DNA of 64,000 bases from Chloranthus sessilifolius (taxonomy: Eukaryota > Streptophyta > Magnoliopsida > Chloranthales > Chloranthaceae), in the NCBI GenBank assembly GCA_021018995.1, contig CM037598.1, positions 65,986,671 to 66,050,670 of the forward strand, read 5' to 3'. Positions 11,370-21,914 of this stretch are shown here, one piece after another. Every line of letters begins with the position of its first letter. The stretch's first letter is position 1. The position numbers were made by a program, and so were the translations under genes. The notes under the pieces were generated by a model. The model worked only from the letters and a program-made list of their open reading frames with translations. It ran no database searches and was not told the origin of the DNA.

Positions 11370-12880
11370 ATGAACCCGCTTTCTAACCCTCCCTTACATG
11401 GAGGGCCTGGAGCTAATTTACCCCCTTCCTTGGTCTTGGGGCCCAAATTTCTAATAGCCTGGTTTGGGAGCTTGAATGACAGTGAGCTCGCCGACTTGGA
11501 GCGCCTTGGGCTATCTCGCCTTCCTTCCTTTCTAGAGGTCCCTCCATGGTGAGAACTCCTTTACGTTGTCGCTTCATTTTTGGATGTGAATTTCCATGTA
11601 TTACATTTTGGGAAGCGGGAGCTAACCCCAACCCTCAAGGAGCTATCCAAACTGTCCGGCCAAAAGATTCACAAGGGTCTTGTATGAGTCACGCCACGGT
11701 CGGGCTACTCCAAATCCATCCACCTTACTCTCAGTTTGAAGAAACTTGAGTATGAGAAAAGTCTCATCGGGGGGCCCACAAGGTGTTCGCTAAAATTCCT
11801 CAAAGAACTTTTCGGTGATGAAAGTCTCCGAAAATTGCCGATTAGGAACATTTTCAACGTGAAAGCTCTAGCACTCGGTCTCATCTTTGAAATCCTCTTT
11901 TTTATCGGGGGAAAGAGCTTCTCCTTGGAAATTTGTGACATTTTGACTGAGCTGGAGGAGGGCCGATCCATGATGCATTTGGTGCTTGCCGAGCTGTATC
12001 GAGGCCTTGATTCATTTTCTTTGGGCAAGGGGGAGGGCAAGGTGGAGGGCCTTTGGGGGTGCCCCTTATTGCTTCAGGTTTGGTTGGGTGAGCACCTTGC
12101 TATCTTGGAGCCTATGCCTTGCTTTTATATTACTCGAGGTGAGGCGGCTTAGTGCTTCTGGGTAGGTGCCACTTGCTTCCACAGGGAGATGTGTCAGCTC
12201 TGAAACTTTGGTTGGCCGATGCCAAGCTGACATGGAGGCTTCCTTGGTTGGACCGGGCCTTCCCAGTAGTTCACTTTAGAGACCACGAGGGCATCACCCT
12301 CTTAGGATTGACTGGCAACACCTTTTACTTCCAATTTCGGGTATTGCATCAGTTTGGCTGCCCTCAGCAGGTGCCTTGTGAGGCCAAACCCACTCTATGT
12401 GATTTGATCTTTTCTAGGGGGTCCTCTGGAGACATAGATCGAATTGCTACTCTTTGAGAGATGTGTCAGTCGACGCTGATGTGTGATATTGAGCAGGGAG
12501 ATTTGGTTAGCACTTCTCTTGAGTATGAGGCCTGGCTATTGACTGAGCGGCCTGTTGCTGATGGTCCAGAATTGACAGAGATCGTTGATACTGGAGGCCC
12601 CTGTCGAAAGAAGGAGACGACACTCTGAGCCTGTATCGAGCTACTTGTGGACGAGAAGAGGGTCCTGTAAGAACTTTTGGTACAAGAAAAAGTTAGAGTA
12701 GACACAACAGAGAGCGAGGTCGTTCATTTGAAGGGATCACTGAGCGTAGCTTTTGGAGCCGCCGACTCTTCTCGGAAGAGGTATAAGAGCCTGCATGGTC
12801 GCTAGCTAACTGAGCGGAATGTCCGGGAAGATGACCTTCATGCGGAGATTAGTGCATTGAAGCGCGAGCTAGGCCGCTAA
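11370..12880 (+). pseudogene. DUF7745-like gene, first tandem copy (D1)
   Basis: The start ATG at 11370 (MNPLSN, matching MDPLSN in D2) is followed by readable blocks in three frames. 11370-11552 is the N-terminus. About 11550-12152 holds HFGKRELTPTL, then KSLIGGP, FLKELFGDES and GCPLLLQVWLGEHL. 12152-12457 holds LPWLDRAFPV, GITLLGL and RVLHQFGCPQQVP. From 12460 to 12880 a charged, probably coiled-coil tail (SALKRELGR at the end) carries several stops. FWD...HFG...ELxPTLEE and the LLQxWLxEHL block fit plant DUF7745/PMD-like proteins of unknown function; that name is from recall of the family pattern. Frameshifts are near 11550 and 12150; the latter is shared with D2, so it predates the duplication. 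Confidence 0.6.
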
Positions 12881-13640
12881 CTCCTTCTTGGACACGTAAC
12901 TTTTTGCACAGATCAGATACACAGAAAAAAGGGGCGTAAAATCCCTTTACAGATACACACATGTTTAGTATACATATTTTCTTTATATTTTTGTTATTTT
13001 TGTTGTTATTTATAAAAAGGGAAAGCACGTTAGTCATCACACCGATTATTTTTTGGGATGTGGTGTAAGCGATGCATTTTGTAAATGAAAGGTAGTTTAT
13101 TATACACATCTACACAAATCTTTTGGCCTTTTGGTTTTGTTTTGTGCATTTTTTATTTATTTATTTATTTTTGGTGTGGTGCCTTAATCACTGGGTGAAA
13201 CCTTGTGAAATCTTGGGTTCTCTTTTGAGCATGGTCAAATCCTTCTTTGACTGGTTGATTCTAAAAGAGTTTCAACAATCTTACCAAGGTCTGAACGTCC
13301 ATCCTTTTAGATTGAGTCAAACCTTTCTCCTTACATTGAGTCATACATTTGACAAAGCAGTTTTATGAGAACAATTCTGGTCGGGACTCGATTTGAACTA
13401 GCATGAGCGGCCCCAAAAAAGGAACCAGAGAGAGTAATCAAGAGGGCTCTTTAAACACTAATCATTTAAACCAAACCTTTTTTTTCTTTTACTTTTTCTT
13501 TGTTTTTCTCTTACTTTTTCTTGGTTTTTCTTTTTATTTATGTCTCAAAGCATAAAATAGGTGAACAGGCAACTAGCTAAGGGGGGCCAGTAAAGACACA
13601 CAAAAATCCCTTAAACAGCTCCAAAAAGGGCATAGAAGGG
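12881..13640 (+). other. 3' region between D1 and D2
   Basis: AT-rich. It contains GGGGCGTAAAATCCC, also present after D2 at about 15455. No gene seen on either strand. Confidence 0.4.
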
Positions 13641-13653
13641 GGCCAGATTGGAT

Positions 13654-13722
13654 TGGCGCATGTATTACATGTGCCAGGCTAATCCTGGAGGTATTTTCAC
13701 TAGCGCAACTATTAGTTGCCCC
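13654..13722. promoter_or_regulatory. Palindrome pair and TATA-like box upstream of D2
   Basis: 13654-13676 has arms TGGCGCATGTA and TACATGTGCCA around a T, so both arms changed together relative to the type form. 13702-13722 is AGCGCAACTA-T-TAGTTGCCCC. A TTATATGCCCGAG box follows at 13751, about 28 bp on, and the ATG is at 13890. This is the tightest palindrome-to-TATA spacing in the window. Confidence 0.7.
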
Positions 13723-13889
13723 AAGTTTAGCCTGGGGGACTGTGGGCCCTTTATATGCCCGAGAAAGATTATTCTCTCTCTCCTCTTTAGCTTGGATTTT
13801 TTAACTGTTTTCTTCTCTCCTTGGTTTCCCAAGGGTGGGTCCATTGACATGCATTGAATTTTATATTTTTGAAAGATCTTTGTACATCC

Positions 13890-15409
13890 ATGGACCCGCT
13901 TTCCAACCCTCACTTACATGGAGGGCCCGAAGCCAATTTACTCCTTTTTTTGAACTTGGGGCCCAATTTTCTAAAATATTGGCTTGGGAGCCTGAATGAG
14001 AGCGAGCTCGTTGATCTAAAGCGGCTTAGATTATCTCGTCTTCTGTCCTTTCTTGAGGTTACACCACGGTGGGACCTACTTCATGCGACGGCATCGTTTT
14101 GGGATGCAAATGCCCATGTGTTCCATTTTGGGAAGCGAGAGCTAATTCCCACACTTGAAGAGTTATCAAATTTTTTCGACTTGAAGCTCCACAGAGTCCT
14201 CGCAAGAGTCACGCCGAAGTTAGATTATTCTATGGCCGTTCACCTTACCCTAGGTTTGAAGATATTTGAGTATGAGAAAAGTCTCATTGGGGGGCCCCCA
14301 AGGTGTTCGATCAAATTCCTCAAAGAACTTTTCGGTGATGAAAGTCTTCAAAAATTGCCAGTTAGGAATATCTTCAATGTGAAAGCCTTTCCTCTCAGTC
14401 TCATTTCAGAAGTCCTCTTCTTCACTGGGGGAGAGAGCTTCTCTCTTGCTCTCTGTGACGTTTTGACAGAGTTGGTAGAGGGCCGATCAGTGATGCACCT
14501 GGTCCTTGCTGAATTATACCGATGCCTTGATGCATTCACTCTGGGTAAGGTGGAGAGCCTCAGGGGATGTCCTTTGCTGCTCCAGGTCTGGTTAGGTGAG
14601 CATCTCGCTATCTTGGGACTCGTACCCCGCTTTTACATTGCTTGAGGTGAGGCGGTTCGATGCATCTAGGCAGGTGTCATTTGATTTCACAGGGAGATTT
14701 GTCAGTTTTGAACCTTTGGCTGACAGATGCAGAGCTTATCTGGAGACTTCCTTGGTTGGATCGGACCATCCCAGTAGTTCTTTCCAGAGACCATGAGGGC
14801 ATCACCCTCCTAGGATTAACTGGCAGCACTTTCTACTTCCCATTTCGGGTGTTGCATCAGTTCGGTTGCTCTCAACAGGTGCCTTACGAGGCGAAACCCC
14901 CTCTATGTGATTTGATCTTTTCTAGGGGGTCCTCTAGGGACGTGGATCGGATTGCTGCTCTTTGGGAGACACATCAGTCGACGCTAATGTGTGATATGGA
15001 GTTGGGGGATTCAATTCAGTCTTCCCCTGAGTACGAGGCTTGGGTTTCAATTGAGCAGCATGTCGTCGATCATTTGGATCAGGCAGAGAGCAGTGATATG
15101 GGAGGGCCCTGGCCGAAGAAGGAGATGGCCCTTCGAGACTGCATTGAGTTGTTGACCAACGAGAAGAGGGTCCTGCAAGAGCTTTTGGCATAAGAGAAAG
15201 TTAGAGCATAGATAGCTGAGGCCAAAGCTGGCATAGCTGAGAGTGAGGTCCTTCATCTGGAAGGATCCCTAAATGTTGCTTTTGGAGCTACTGTTACTTC
15301 TCGAAAGAGGTATAAGAGCTTGTATGGTCGTTGGTTGACCGAGAGGAATGTCCGGGAGGATGGTTTTCGCGCTGAGATTAGTGCCTTGAAGCGTGAGCTG
15401 GGCCGTTGA
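13890..15409 (+). pseudogene. DUF7745-like gene, second tandem copy (D2)
   Basis: The better preserved copy. The ATG at 13890 (MDPLSNPHLHGG) is preferred over the in-frame one at 13854 because D1 starts there too. It is open to 14645 with FWDANAHVFHFGKRELIPTLEE, SLIGGPPRCS, FLKELFGDES and GCPLLLQVWLGEHL. After a shared frame change it is open again 14660-15193 with RLPWLDRTIPV, GITLLGLTGSTFYF and LHQFGCSQQVPYE. Stops at 15191 and 15209 interrupt a charged helical tail that ends ALKRELGR at 15409. GT...AG borders flank the frame change (about 14644-14695), but the 50-base gap would be too short for a plant intron and does not restore the frame. It is antisense to gag-pol of R1. Function unknown. 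Confidence 0.65.
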
Positions 15410-16930
15410 TTCCCTCATGCACATAATCTTTTTACACAGATTAGATTCACAAAAAAGGGGCGTGAGAAACCCCTTTACAGATACACATTTTTTTATATAA
15501 ATATTTTTTTTATGTTTTTATTTTTTCTAATTTTGTAAAAAGGGAAGAAAGAAAGCTAGACATCACACCGACTATTTTTTGGGATGTGCTGTAAGTAGTA
15601 CAGTTGTAAATGGAAAAGGAATATCTATTATATTTACAAAGATTTTTTTTTATTCATATTTATTGATGGGCCCCATTTTGAGATGAAATGTGCATAGCCT
15701 GAGCATGGAAGTAAAAAAGGGAAATCATTATCTTTCACAAAAAAGGGCTTTCCCGCCCAAGTGTGCAATGTGTGGGCATGCAAGTGGAAAAGGGAAATTA
15801 TTATCTTTGACAAAAGAGGTCTTCTGCCCTCTCCTTTATTCTCTTTTTGTTTAGTTTGATTTCTCAATCACAGGGTGAGATATCGGGTCCCCTTGTGAGC
15901 ATGGTCGAACCCTTTTAAGTGGTCAGATCTGGGTGAGTTTCATCAGCTTTACCAAGGCTGGAACGTCAATCCCTTCAGATTGAATCAAACTTTTCTCCTT
16001 ACCTTGGGTCATACATTCGACGAAGCAGTTTCACAAAGACAATTCTAGTCGAGGCCCGATTTGAACTGACATGAGCGGCCCAATCGAAAAAAGGGGAATA
16101 GGGAGAGTAACCAAAAGGGCTCCCCAAACATCAGTCTTATTAATCAGTTCATACCTTTCTTTTTCAATTCTTTCCTTTCTTACTCACAACGCCCAAGATG
16201 GGTTTATCGTGCACGTTTGCCCTCTTTTTACCCATGGCGCCCTTTTGGGTTTTCACCTCGTCCATGGGTTTACCTCTCTTATCTCAAGCGCGCCCTTTCA
16301 GGTTTTCACCTGGTCTGCACAGCTCGTTTTTACCCGTAGCGCCCTTTCGAGTTTTTACAACGTCCATCTTGGTTTGAGCTTATTTCTTCTCTTTTTTTTC
16401 TTTTTTCTTTTATATATTTTTTCAAAAGCCACGATATAGACGCTGATTCCATCATAGCCGGCAAGATGGGGTTCTAGTGTCGTCTCACAACTCGGCTCGT
16501 GTTGATAACATATACTATGATTGCTTATGAACCAAAAAATGAGGGCTTTCGTTAGGTGTAGCTTAGCCATGGATTGGGTTAGGATTTGAAGGTATGCTGG
16601 GCTAAAAAAGGTTTCCTTTATATGGTTTTAATTTTTCACAACATACTTTTTTTCTTGGGGGATTTTACGGTACATGCCCTATGATTCTTCTATTTTTTTC
16701 TTTTTCCTTTGTTTTATTTCAGGCAAACTCATTTTGAGGTTTTGATTTTTCAATTTTTTGATAGCAATTCTTCTTCATCTCTTTTTGTATATGTACACAC
16801 CTTTTCTTTTTCAGGGAAGGGGTTTATTAAAAGAAAGGCTAAGGCTCAAATGGGGTAGCAAAGGATATCATCATTTTTAGGGATGCTTTTTAGCTACTGT
16901 GTTTGGAATGATAGCCTTTTTTGGGTGGTT
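15410..16930. other. Region between D2 and the pol end, with 50-bp degenerate repeats
   Basis: No gene. 16190-16370 holds three to four imperfect repeats of about 50 bp, each with GCGCCCTTT followed by GGGTTTTCACC or a variant. Elsewhere T-rich. The 3' end of the second tandem unit lies at about 16140. Confidence 0.5.
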
Positions 16931-17225
16931 CTTAGGCAGTCACGTATCTGTTTCACCAATACTTACCTTGCCGCGATAGACCTATGAGTAGATTCGTCGG
17001 ACATATCCAGCATTGATTCACTCAGGAAAGTGATCTCCATCCATGGTGGCGAGGCGGATGGCGTATCTCGATAGTACTTCCTTGACAACATACGGCCCCT
17101 CACAATTAGGCTTAAACTTTCCTCTCGGATCGGCATGGAGGGATGGGAAGATCTTCTTCAACACTGTGCCTCCTACCTTCAAATCTCGACTGCAGACACG
17201 TTTATTGTGAGGGCGTGCGATTCAC
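16930..17225 (-). pseudogene. R1 integrase C-terminal end
   Basis: The minus strand reads DLKVGGTVLKKI, then ADPRGKFKPNCEGPYVVKEVLS and MDGDHFPE-x-INA. This is the usual tail of Tat/Ogre/Athila integrases (FKVGDLVLRK...GKWAPNWEGPYVV). Stops are present. The zinc-finger and DDE core expected upstream are absent: at 17225 the sequence passes into an LTR of another element. Confidence 0.7.
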
Positions 17226-17302
17226 CCTTGGTAAATTGATTGACTGTCAAGCAATTTCACACAAATCTCTTTTCGAATTATAGAATTTTTGCCGATTTCC
17301 TC

Positions 17303-17321
17303 AACAGCGGCGCCAAAAACT
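17303..17321 (-). other. Primer-binding-site-like sequence of the inserted element
   Basis: The minus strand reads AGTTTTTGGCGCCGCTGTTG just after the LTR end. TGGCGCCG plus a GTTG-like core is a common PBS form in plant Ty3 elements. Only about 75 bp of leader-like DNA follows before R1 integrase resumes. Confidence 0.5.
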
Positions 17322-18632
17322 TGATTGATTTTAAATTGTACCTTTGCAAGTGCACAAGATCAGTTGTAGCACGGTAAAATCAAGGGTGTCAAACCCACAG
17401 GAAAACATGAAATTTAATTAATCCTTAAAGATATTTAAAATGCCCAAGGAAGTATCAAGGGAGAAAGTTTAATTTGCTAAACAATTATCACACTATTCGA
17501 GATGCAAGAAAAATAACTAATCTTAGCAAGAACAATTTATGATAAATAAAATGATAATTTTAGGAATGATCAAGGAATTTGCTACCCCATATTTATAACC
17601 TTTCTACCATTAAACCCACAATTCCATAACACATAAATCACAACATCATTTATCTAGAAAAATGAATCGTAAGAAAACATGATCATCGATCCGACATATC
17701 CCATCTAAAAATGATGACTCAGCCTATCATTGTGATATAAATCATGTAAAAAGCATAGCGTATCTCAAGATTCTTAAATCACAACTATAAACATATAATC
17801 ACTCATTAGCCTAGATCGGCCTGTAAGTACAAATCTAGCGATTATGATTGTTGATAACCTCAATCAACGATCATAATAAAGCATTCAAAAGATATTCAAT
17901 AAAACACACTTTTTAGCAAAATGATTCCATGATGAAATTAAGAACCTATGGAGTTAATCATAAAAATGTTACTTATCTGGGGATCGCATCCACCTTGAAC
18001 AAATGATTTAGCCGCTCATCCTTGGTGTGCGATCTTGTTGTAAACTCGAAGCCATTATCTTAAATATATACTTTCTATTTATCGCCAAAGATCTCTTTAC
18101 AATGCTTTTCCTAAATACAATCTATGATCCCACAAACTATAAAAGAAAAGAAATGAAAAAGCCTAAGTACAATCTACCCAAAGAAAATCCTAAAAGAAAA
18201 AGAGAGAATAATTCTAAATGCCAAAGCCCTGAACCCTAAGTCGTAGCTTTGTTTGTATAGGGCTGAGCAAAACAATTCTCTCATAGGCTCAATCGATTGA
18301 GAATTCTTTCTCAATCGATTGACTTCAAATTCGAAATAAGAAAGGGTAAAACTGTCTTCTCCTGTCAATCGATTGACACTTGGTTCTCAATCGATTGACA
18401 CATACAGGTAGAGTCTTCATTCTCCTGGTGGATGTTATTCTACTTCACGGATTTCGATGCTTCTTTTAACTTCTTAGTCCACTACTCTTATATAATCTTT
18501 AATTATTCTCTTTTAAGCTCTTTGAAGATCTAACGGTCAAAAACACCTGTAAACATTAAAACTACATAACAGCCATCAGATGCTTTCATCGGCTAGCTAA
18601 ATGTAGGAATTAAGATGTGAAATATAGTCACA
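17322..18632 (-). mobile_element. LTR of an unrelated retroelement inside R1 pol
   Basis: About 1.3 kb. On the minus strand it begins TGTGACTATATTTCACATC (18632) and ends ATCAATCA, then a PBS-like sequence. No coding capacity. It contains four TCAATCGATTGA palindromes (18289-18398). Inference: a solo or truncated LTR insertion that accompanied loss of the R1 integrase core, since pol stops at about 18650 and only the integrase tail is found at 17225. Confidence 0.55.
18289..18398. promoter_or_regulatory. Four TCAATCGATTGA palindromes
   Basis: Copies at 18289-18302 (CTCAATCGATTGAG), 18311-18322, 18363-18378 (TGTCAATCGATTGACA, 16-bp perfect) and 18387-18398, within 110 bp of the inserted LTR. 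They are unrelated in sequence to the GGCGCAACTA family. Confidence 0.7.
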
Positions 18633-18649
18633 TTTTGGCACCGATCATG

Positions 18650-19352
18650 TACCCTCAGGGAAAGTTAGTGTCTCGAGAAAATTCTTGATATCTGAGAACC
18701 AAGGTGGTTCATCATCACACTTTGTAGGTTCCTCAATCTGGAGACAGAAGGCCGGCTCATTCCTTTGCTCGATCATGATCGACTTCATCTCAGCACCATA
18801 TGGGATTTCTATCATTGATGCCAAAGTTGCTAGTGCGTTGGCAAATCATTCATTATCCGCGAGACATATGAGAATGTCACGTCTTTGAAGTAAGTTATCA
18901 GATCCTCAAGGTGCTCATGGTAAGGGATCAGTTTCTTATCTTTCATCTTCCAATCTCCATTCGTCTGACATATGACCAATTGTGAATCATCGAATACTCG
19001 AAGGCGAGTTATGTTCAAATACAGAGTTGCCTGCAGTCCTGCTGCACAGGCTTCATACTCGGCCATGTTATTTGTGCAAGGGAAGTTGAGCTTGATAGAA
19101 ATTGATACGTGAGATCTTTTTAGCGAGATTAGAATGGCGCCAACTCCCTGACCATCGGCATTTTTTTCCCCATCGAAGTGCATTACCCATGATTCCTCTA
19201 CCTCTTCAGTATCGTCTTCCATCATGAACAAGATGGCCTCATTAGGAAATTCAGTTCTCAAGGGTTCATAATCTGGTAAATGATTGTCGGAAAAATGATC
19301 AGCGAGTGCCTGCCTCTTGATCGACTTCTAAGTAATGTACATGATGTCAAAC
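18650..19352 (-). pseudogene. R1 second (archaeal-type) RNase H
   Basis: An open stretch 19261-18830 reads WVMHFDGEKNADGQGVGAIL, then FPCTNNMAEYEACAAGL, FDDSQLVICQTNGDW and KLIPYHEHLEDL. This is the additional RNase H found in Tat/Ogre and Athila-type Ty3 elements, with the FDG Asp, the AEYEAC Glu and the DDSQL Asp all in place. A frameshift at about 18840 interrupts it; the following frame (LATLASMIEIPYG...) continues to about 18660. It follows the first RNase H, as in the lineage, and identifies R1 as Tat-like. Confidence 0.85.
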
Positions 19353-19990
19353 TCAGACAATAGGAGTTGCCAATGTGCAGTCCGCCCATACAAGAGCTAG
19401 GCATGCTTTCTCTAGATGAGAATAGCGCATCTCGTAGTTAGTAAATTTCTTGCTTAGATAGTACATGGCTTCTCGAAAAGGTACTTCAATGGGTCCATTT
19501 GGGCTAGGAGTAGAATGGCTTGGGATAGTAAGTAATGGCAGAGTCTCTGGGTACCCCATACAAGAGCTATGCATGCTTTCTCTAGATGAGAATAGTGCAT
19601 CTCGTAGTCAGTAAATTTCTTGCTCAAATAGTAGATGGCTTGCTCTCTTCTACCTATCTCATCGTGCTGCCCTAAGATACATCCCATCGAGACTTCCGTC
19701 GTGGAGAGATACATCAAGAGTGGTCTCCCCGACTCAGGCGGTACCAAAATAGATGGATTGAGGAGATAGCTTTTGATTTTATCGAACGCTACCTGACAAT
19801 TGTCGTTCCATTCAACGGGTGAATTCTTCTGAAGGAGCTTGAAGATTGACGTACAGATAGGCATGAGTTGTGCAATAAACTAACTGATATATTGTCTCCT
19901 GCCCAAGAACCCTTTAACCTCTTTCTCTATAGACGGTGACGACATCTCTGTGATAGCTTTAACTTTGATCAGGCCATCCTCGATACCACT
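19353..19990 (-). pseudogene. R1 first (Ty3-type) RNase H and connection, with internal duplication
   Basis: 19864-19454 reads VEWNDNCQVAFDKIKSYL, PLLMYLSTTEVSMGCILGQ, AIYYLSKKFTDYEMHYSHLEKACIALVW. The usual Asp of LYLA-type motifs is replaced (MYLSTTE). A second YYLSKKFTNYEMRYSHLEKACLALVW lies at 19384-19480, about 175 bp away, a tandem duplication within the gene. Thumb residues just before contain stops. Confidence 0.8.
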
Positions 19991-19999
19991 CCTGCTGAT

Positions 20000-20680
20000 G
20001 ATGAATCCTAATAATATTCTGAACATAGCGCCAAATGAGCACTTCTATAGATTTAGACGTAATATGTACTTTCTCAGCCTCTCAAATAGCTTATGGAGAT
20101 TTACTAAGTAATTGCTTCGCTCCAGTGACCTGGGTATCATGTCATCGACATACACCTCAATTTCTCTATGCATCATGTCATGAAACAATATAGTCATAGC
20201 TCTCTGGTATGTTGTCCTGACATTCTTCAGCCCTAATGGCATGACTCTGTAACAAAAGGTTCCCCAAGGAGTGATTAATGCAGTCTTCTCTCGATCCGCC
20301 TCTGCCATCTTTATTTGGTTGTACCCGGAGAATCCATCCATAAAAGAAAGCAGCCCATGCTCAGCAGTATTATCGACTAAGATGTCATTGTGCGGTAATG
20401 GGAAATCGTCCTTCGGGCTTGCCTTGTTCAAATTACGAAAATCGATACACATGTGGACCTTTCCATCCTTCTTTGGCACAGGCACAATATTGGCTAGCCA
20501 CTGCGGGTACTAGGATACCTTGAGATGAGGAATCCCACATCATACTGATTAATGACTTCGTCCTTGACTTTCAACATCCACTCGAGTCGGAGACATCTCA
20601 GCTTCTGCTTGATCGCTTCATATCAAGGTCGAGCGACAACTCATGCTTGACCAAATCAATATCTAGACCAGGCATGTCCT
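20000..20680 (-). pseudogene. R1 reverse transcriptase
   Basis: 20485-20045 reads PVPKKDGKVHMCIDFRNLNKASPKDDFPLP, LLSFMDGFSGYNQI, FCYRVMPLGLKN and the catalytic YVDDM. The first Asp (FMDGFSGY) and the YVDD pair are intact. A frameshift near 20500 separates it from the preceding block (KQKLR, then VKDEV). It stops after the fingers and palm; the thumb continues at 19865-20044 with stops. Confidence 0.9.
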
Positions 20681-20710
20681 AGTATGACCAGACAAAATTT
20701 CTTGGCATGA

Positions 20711-20935
20711 CTAATGGAAATCAATTATGCTCTTTCTTTCTTCAAGAGACAGCGACATTCCAATTTTAGTAATTCGGGGAATCTCCTCAGTCCCTAGATT
20801 AATGTCTTCAATTTCTTCCACAATGGGGGTATGGCCATGCTCAAAGTCGGCAAATCGGTCAAGGAGCTCACTGGGGGGCTCCTCAAAAGGGACATTCTCG
20901 TCCAGACCCATAACTCCTACATCTTCTGGTATTTC
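20711..20935 (-). pseudogene. R1 linker upstream of RT
   Basis: Contains EEIEDINLGTEEIPR followed by KIGMSLSLEERKSIIDF, a block seen just before RT in Tat/Ogre polyproteins (INLGTEEDP...KIG...L). In-frame stops follow. Confidence 0.7.
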
Positions 20936-21234
20936 TATAGGAAAGGGGTCAATTTTATGAGGGACAGGCGTTTTGATTAAGACATCTTTTTATGGGATTT
21001 TATTTAGAATTTTAAATGATAATATTTTTGGATTTTGTATTTTTTCAATGTTTTTAGAATTTTTATTTTCTTCGGAGACGGACCCTTGGCAGCGCGAGTC
21101 TGTGTATATACAAGTTATTGCCTGCCAAGGGCTTATCTCTCGTTTTATAGGTTTTTTTTTTTTAGGAAACGGGTGTCAAATTTCATGCCACTCCCCGCTT
21201 TTAGGGTTTGGGGCAAACATGCCTAGTTGCGTAC
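20936..21234 (-). other. Candidate intron in R1 pol
   Basis: On the minus strand CTCAG|GTACGC at 21234 and CCCTTTCCTATAG| at 20936, 299 bp, AT-rich, with CTTAAT as a possible branch point. Coding-like blocks on both sides belong to one polyprotein. Exon phases do not match exactly (0 versus 1), so an indel would be needed. Ogre elements are known to have an intron between protease and RT; the position fits. Confidence 0.4.
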
Positions 21235-21914
21235 CTGAGAGGTTGCTCCTTTACCTATTTGGAAAGAGGGTGCTGACTGATATGGCTCTTCGGAGTCAGC
21301 CTCCATCATGTTGATCCCAAGTTCATCTGAGATTATGTCCTCAAATGACAGTAGAGTTTTGTCATGATTTACCCCAGGGGGAAATTGTGCAGTCATGAAG
21401 AGTTGCTCCTCAAATAGGGACAGAGCAGCTAAATCTATTTCCAAACTGGGAAGGATAATGTGGGGATTGGTGGGGTGAACTAGTGCTGTTGGTTTATGTG
21501 GGGTTAATTGGGTTACCCCATTTCGATCGATCTTCACAACCCCAGCACTCATCAAAGAGTCTCTGATGTGAGGCCTGGGGTGGGGTTTTTCCTCTATGTG
21601 TCTCTGGTTCTTGTAGCTACCGTGGACCAGACTTTCTCCTTAGCCTCCTAAACCTCTTCTTTTATGGGCTTGTAACCTAACCCGAATCGGACTTTCTGAC
21701 CCTTGGCTATGACAGGCTCTCTTCTTCCCTGTAACTGAGGTCTTAGCCCCTTTCCTCTTTGATAGCCCCACGTATAGAACATGGCCACCACCGCTACCAT
21801 TCCACCTCTAGTTTTTGGAATGATGCCCTCAATGGGCTTCGGGAGTACCGTTGATACTTCGTACTCAAAATTGTAGAGGTCGACATCTTCACCTGTGTGC
21901 GGCACATCAAACAC
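21235..21914 (-). pseudogene. R1 region between protease and RT (glycine-rich patch)
   Basis: 21914-21648 reads MFYTWGYQRGKGLRPQLQGRREPV then KVRFGLGYKP, the G-patch-like segment that follows protease in Tat/Ogre elements. 21555-21223 is a less conserved acidic linker (LLSFEDIISDELG). A frameshift or stop joins the two. Confidence 0.7.

Larger units (their letters stand above)
11100..16140 (+). repeat. Tandem duplication of a 2.5 kb DUF7745-like gene unit
   Basis: Two collinear units, about 11100-13640 and 13641-16140. Each runs palindromes, GATACCCGAG or TATGCCCGAG box, gene, AAAAGGGGCGT block, AT-rich 3' tract, then a closing block with 'GAGCATGGTC' and 'TACCAAGG' (13180-13450 and 15850-16130). 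Similarity covers promoter, gene and 3' end, so the whole transcription unit was duplicated. Confidence 0.75.

Noticed and set aside
14644..14695. 50-bp intron in the DUF7745-like genes
   Set aside because: GT...AG borders exist, but the length is below usual plant introns and splicing gives the wrong frame.
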